A DNA stretch of 56,613 nt from Acidithiobacillus ferrianus (GTDB taxonomy: Bacteria; Pseudomonadota; Gammaproteobacteria; Acidithiobacillales; Acidithiobacillaceae), in contig NZ_WNJL01000053.1 in the NCBI RefSeq assembly GCF_010378095.1, positions 1 to 56,613 on the forward strand, written 5' to 3'. Shown here one piece after another: positions 53,459-56,613 of this stretch. Numbering within the stretch: position 1 is the stretch's first letter; every line of letters begins with the position of its first letter. Position numbers and translations under genes: made by a program. A model generated the notes under the pieces. The model was not told the DNA's origin. It worked only from the letters and a program-made list of their open reading frames with translations, and made no database searches.

Positions 53459-54592
53459 ATGGAGATCCCGGATGGCGATATCCATCTTTTCTGGAAAACC
53501 CGGGAGCCGGTGGCCTGTTCAGCGGGTATGCGCCTTTACCCGACGACGACACTGGACGATGGGCCGCTGGTGAACGTGCTTTGCATTCCGGGTGGCGTCG
53601 GCATCAACCCTTTGCTGCTCGATAAAGAAGTACAGGCATGGGTGCAGCGCCAAGCGTCGGCAGCGCAGTTTGTCACTTCTGTCTGTACCGGCGCCCTGCT
53701 GCTTGGCGTTGCAGGATTACTCGCCGGGCGGCGCGCGACGACGCATTGGCGTTATCATGACCTTCTCGCCCGATTCGGCGCCATACCCGTCAAGGAGCGT
53801 GTGGTTCGGGACGGCAATCTGATCACCGGTGGCGGTGTTACCGCCGGGATAGACTTTGGTCTCGTGCTGGTCACAGCGCTGCGCGGCCAAGCCGCAGCGG
53901 AAGAAATTCAGCTTGCCCTGGAATACGCGCCGGAGCCGCCTTTCCAGGCCGGCAGGCCGGAGGATGCCCCCAAGGATATCGTGGAGGTCGTCCGGCGCCG
54001 TACCGAAACATTGCGCGCCGAACGTGAGCGGATGATGGGTGCGTGGCGGAAAATCCCGCCTAGCCTGTGTGATAAGAGCCAACGGCATGATCTGCGCACC
54101 CCTCTCGTTCGGGAATTGCGGCAGGATGACGATCCCGCTTACCGTTCACTTTGGCGGGATGCCTTGCAACAATATGCACAGTATTTTCGCACAGCCGCAG
54201 GAGACGATGTCCCTGCGGGTATCCCCACGCGAGGAGCGGAAGACAGCTTTACCTTGGGTGCTTTCGAGAAGAATGCACTGGTCGGGATCATCAGTCTGGA
54301 GCGGGATCGTGGTGTGAAGTTGCGGCATAAGGCGCTACTTTTTCGCATGTTCGTTGCGCCGGAAGTGGCTGGCCGTGGCGTTGGTAAGTCGCTGTTACAA
54401 GAGGCGCTCTCCCGGGCACAGGGCATCGATGATTTACGGTACATTCATCTGACCGTTCTGGAGCGAAACCAGCGGGCGCGAGCTCTGTATCGATCGCTGG
54501 GCTTTGTGGATTTCGCACTGGAGCCAGAGGCTGTTCGAATGGACGCAGATTATGCGGGCGAGGTACAAATGATGCGATTCCTCAGAAAGTGA
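53459..54592 (+). CDS. Fusion of truncated DJ-1/PfpI domain with GNAT acetyltransferase
   Basis: A 377-residue fusion. Residues 1-190 are a DJ-1/PfpI (isonitrile-hydratase-like) domain: nucleophile Cys in TSVCTGALLLG, GGRRATTHW-type loop, ITGGGVTAGIDFGL. The first ~25 residues of the family (LFPGxTQLDLTGPYE strand and acidic residue) are absent. After a linker near 190-210, a GNAT domain follows (acetyl-CoA loop APEVAGRGVGKSLL, ERNQRARALYRSLGF). TGAGGA precedes the ATG at 53459. Loss of the first strand may cripple the first domain. Confidence 0.75.
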   Translation: MEIPDGDIHLFWKTREPVACSAGMRLYPTTTLDDGPLVNVLCIPGGVGINPLLLDKEVQAWVQRQASAAQFVTSVCTGALLLGVAGLLAGRRATTHWRYHDLLARFGAIPVKERVVRDGNLITGGGVTAGIDFGLVLVTALRGQAAAEEIQLALEYAPEPPFQAGRPEDAPKDIVEVVRRRTETLRAERERMMGAWRKIPPSLCDKSQRHDLRTPLVRELRQDDDPAYRSLWRDALQQYAQYFRTAAGDDVPAGIPTRGAEDSFTLGAFEKNALVGIISLERDRGVKLRHKALLFRMFVAPEVAGRGVGKSLLQEALSRAQGIDDLRYIHLTVLERNQRARALYRSLGFVDFALEPEAVRMDADYAGEVQMMRFLRK

Positions 54593-54597
54593 ATGCC

Positions 54598-55398
54598 ATG
54601 AAGCTGATGCAGTACCAGGTCGATGCCTTTAGTCACCAGGTTTTTTCCGGTAATCCGGCGGCCGTTGTTCCTCTGGACCGATGGCTTCCCGATGCGGTCA
54701 TGCAAGCCATTGCCGAAGAAAACCATCTCTCCGAGACTGCCTTTTATGTCCCGGTGAAAAACCCCGGTACCTTCCATTTACGCTGGTTCACACCGGTGGT
54801 TGAAGTGGATTTGTGCGGCCATGCCACCCTGGCAACAGCGCATGTGCTCTTTCAGGAGCGCGGATTCCCGGGAGACGAGATTGCCTTTGAGACCCGTAGT
54901 GGCATATTGCGGGTCAAAAAAATGCCTGAAGGGCAGATCTCCATGGATTTCCCGCTGCGGCCCTTGCATCCAGTGGAAACGCCCCCGTTGATGGAAAATG
55001 CGTTAGGACAAAAACCCCTGGCGGTGCTGGCGGGCGACGACTATGTCGTGCTTTTTCGAGACGAAGCGCAGATTCGCGCTATCCATCCCGATATGACCGC
55101 GTTGCAGAGGCTGGATCTGCGCGGGGTAGCCATTACCGCCCCGGGGAAAGACTGCGATTTTGTCGCGCGATTCTTTGGACCGAAAGTCGGGGTTCCCGAA
55201 GACCCTGTTACTGGCTCGGCCTACACCGCACTTGCCCCGTATTGGGCAGAAAGACTGGGGAAAACTATGCTCAGCGCGCGGCAGGTTTCTCAGCGTGGCG
55301 GTGAAATTCATTGTCGTGTTGAACGTGATCGCGTAACCCTCACAGGTGCTGCGGCTACTTTCATGGTGGGAGAGATCTCGATTCTCAGAGGTTTATGA
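54598..55398 (+). CDS. PhzF-family isomerase/epimerase
   Basis: A 266-residue PhzF-fold protein (diaminopimelate-epimerase-like): YQVDAFSHQVFSGNPAAVV, catalytic Glu in ENHLSETAFYV, FTPVVEVDLCGHATLATAHV, and EDPVTGSAYTALAPYW. Homologs isomerise small metabolites; the substrate here is unknown. The start is an ATG 6 bp after the GNAT stop (GTG at 54589 also possible), so it is translated with the upstream fusion. Confidence 0.9.
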   Translation: MKLMQYQVDAFSHQVFSGNPAAVVPLDRWLPDAVMQAIAEENHLSETAFYVPVKNPGTFHLRWFTPVVEVDLCGHATLATAHVLFQERGFPGDEIAFETRSGILRVKKMPEGQISMDFPLRPLHPVETPPLMENALGQKPLAVLAGDDYVVLFRDEAQIRAIHPDMTALQRLDLRGVAITAPGKDCDFVARFFGPKVGVPEDPVTGSAYTALAPYWAERLGKTMLSARQVSQRGGEIHCRVERDRVTLTGAAATFMVGEISILRGL

Positions 55399-55778
55399 GG
55401 TGCTATGCAAACGAATGCCCGCCGGGGCAAGACCGCGTGATGCGGCAGAATCAGACCGGAAACGGTTATTCGGTTGCCCATATGCCTTAGTATTCAGGAA
55501 CCGATCACATAATGGATGACGTGGATCGCTGAATTGCACTATGATTCCTTCATAAGGACACGCTGGCAGGAGAGACCACCATGGCAACGGTACGACAGGT
55601 TGGACAATTGCCAACTGCGAGGAAAATAAGCCTTACTTTTTGCTTCAAAACAACCCTCATTCGGCAGGCGGAGAACCCAGCAAAATTAGGCCGCTTGTCC
55701 TGACGGGGACGGTGGCCACAAGACAAGTTGATACAAATTGTCTGATTCTAACTTACCCGAGTACACAGAGGTTTTTTC
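55399..55778. other. Intergenic region
   Basis: About 380 bp with no gene, RNA motif or clear terminator that I can support. The fragments GCAGGAGAGACC and CGCCGGGGCAA resemble parts of a glycine riboswitch but occur in the wrong order and without its other conserved elements. Confidence 0.4.
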
Positions 55779-56339
55779 TTGCGCCTACCAACAGATATCC
55801 CGGATTGTGTTCTGCGTTCATGGCATGACACAGACAAAAATGCACTTATTTTGCACGGTAACAATCGCCAAATCTGGCGCAACCTAACAGGAATATTCCC
55901 GCATCCCTATACAGAAGATGACGCATTGAAATGGGTTGAAACAGCCAACAGACCCGGACGAGATGTAAATCTAGCTGTAGAATTTGGTGGGAAAGCCATT
56001 GGTGGAATTGGCATCAGGGCAGGAAATGATGTGAACGTTTACACCGCCACTCTCGGTTACTGGATCGGTGAGACCTATTGGGGTAATGGCATTGCCACAG
56101 CCGCCGTGAAGGCAATGATTGCATATGTATTATTTAGCAATGAATTTGCTAGGCTGGAAGCCCGCGTCTTCGCCTGGAATGCAGCATCCATGCGCGTGCT
56201 CGAGAAAGTTGGTTTCGTGCGCGAGGGTGTTCTGAAGTACAGCATATTCAAAGATAGTCAGATTGTAGATAGTGTCCTATATGCGCTGGTGCGTGACCCA
56301 AAAAGTTTAACTCTGGCTGAAGATAATTCACCGTCCTGA
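55779..56339 (+). CDS. GNAT acetyltransferase, RimJ/RimL type
   Basis: A 186-residue N-acetyltransferase of the RimL-like group: VEFGGKAIGGIGI strand, GYWIGETYWGNGIATAAVKAM (acetyl-CoA loop), ARVFAWNAASMRVLEKVGF. Likely acetylates an N-terminus or small amine; target unknown. TTG start at 55779 with AGAGG 8 nt before. Lower GC than the neighbours. Confidence 0.85.
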   Translation: MRLPTDIPDCVLRSWHDTDKNALILHGNNRQIWRNLTGIFPHPYTEDDALKWVETANRPGRDVNLAVEFGGKAIGGIGIRAGNDVNVYTATLGYWIGETYWGNGIATAAVKAMIAYVLFSNEFARLEARVFAWNAASMRVLEKVGFVREGVLKYSIFKDSQIVDSVLYALVRDPKSLTLAEDNSPS

Positions 56340-56393
56340 CTGTAACGACCAGCATTTACAAATAATTCAACCCACTGTCCAAAAACCCAACGT

Positions 56394-56613
56394 TTAATAG
56401 ACGGTTCGTTTCTGGACATATTTGGAGCCAAATCTGGCCCTGAATTTGTTTGTTAACTCGTCTATCTGGTGATGGCCATGAAGCCGTGCGAGAAAAAGTG
56501 ACTCCACACGCTGCCTGAGTTCATTTGATACGACATGGATCGCCCTCCTGCTATTTCGAAGTGACCGGCTTTAATCCCGCCGAGAATAGGTGCCCATTAA
56601 AATCGGCCAATTT
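56394..56613 (-). other. Right-edge sequence, possible insertion-element end
   Basis: Minus strand: a 48-residue open tail ELRQRVESLFLARLHGHHQ, IDELTNKFRARFGSKYVQK precedes a stop at 56394. Before it the DNA reads TTGGCCGATTTTAATGGGCA and CGGTCACTTCG, reminiscent of the repeated TGGCC-type terminal region of IS21-like elements. Neither is certain; the frame has no good start in view. Confidence 0.25.

Noticed and set aside
55399..55600. Glycine-riboswitch-like fragments (GCAGGAGAGACC, CGCCGGGGCAA)
   Set aside because: The order is reversed, the spacing is wrong, the remaining conserved bases are absent, and the downstream gene is an acetyltransferase.

Overview
The window looks like a chromosomal segment of an acidophilic gammaproteobacterium-grade chemolithotroph, most likely Acidithiobacillus or a close relative. 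This is inferred from gene content and moderately high GC, not from a marker gene: a pfkB / sucrose-phosphate synthase / sucrose synthase cassette in a proteobacterium, an assimilatory nitrate cluster, and siroheme genes of the CbiX type.

Layout. (1) 1-1354: the end of an integrated element. A tyrosine integrase reads away from the 3' end of tRNA-Leu(UAA), so the element extends off the left edge. (2) 2.2-14.8 kb: core genes (DUF481 outer-membrane protein, queF, smc, a HAD phosphatase, ligA, an orphan atpC-like epsilon subunit, a Fur-family regulator, bcp, phoH, speA). (3) 14.8-28.3 kb: a nitrate-assimilation block, nearly all on the minus strand. The long operon is nirB-nirD-nasA-trpD2/ybiB-like-SUMT-cbiX-nasT. 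Upstream lie narK with an outer-membrane porin, then nasS, then a divergent truncated hemoglobin. Three near-consensus sigma-54 promoters (nasS, narK, nirB), NtrC-type enhancer sites (narK, nirB) and leader terminators before all three transcripts point to two layers of control. NtrC/sigma-54 would sense nitrogen status, and NasS/NasT antitermination would sense nitrate. (4) 28.3-32.1 kb: an MFS gene and a decayed, AT-rich patch. It holds a frameshifted double-glycine (microcin-like) leader fused to a HlyD-adaptor remnant, two small membrane-protein ORFs, and another NtrC plus sigma-54 promoter. (5) 32.1-37.5 kb: the sucrose cassette. (6) 37.6-39.6 kb: an Ada-AlkA fusion tail-to-tail with Ogt. 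(7) 39.7-56.3 kb: an accessory region rich in efflux pumps (four MFS in the right half of the window), small one-component regulators (two MarR, ArsR-like, LysR, TetR), a CDGSH/YceI/membrane-protein module under a shared MarR-type operator, stress and detoxification enzymes, an IS110 scar and a DUF3224 pseudogene. The right edge may touch another insertion element.

How the genes work together. NarK and the porin bring nitrate in. NasA reduces it to nitrite and NirBD to ammonium. SUMT and CbiX supply siroheme for NirB. NasS and NasT gate the transcripts, and the hemoglobin probably handles nitric oxide. All promoter, enhancer and RNA-structure assignments come from reading the sequence by eye and are untested predictions.
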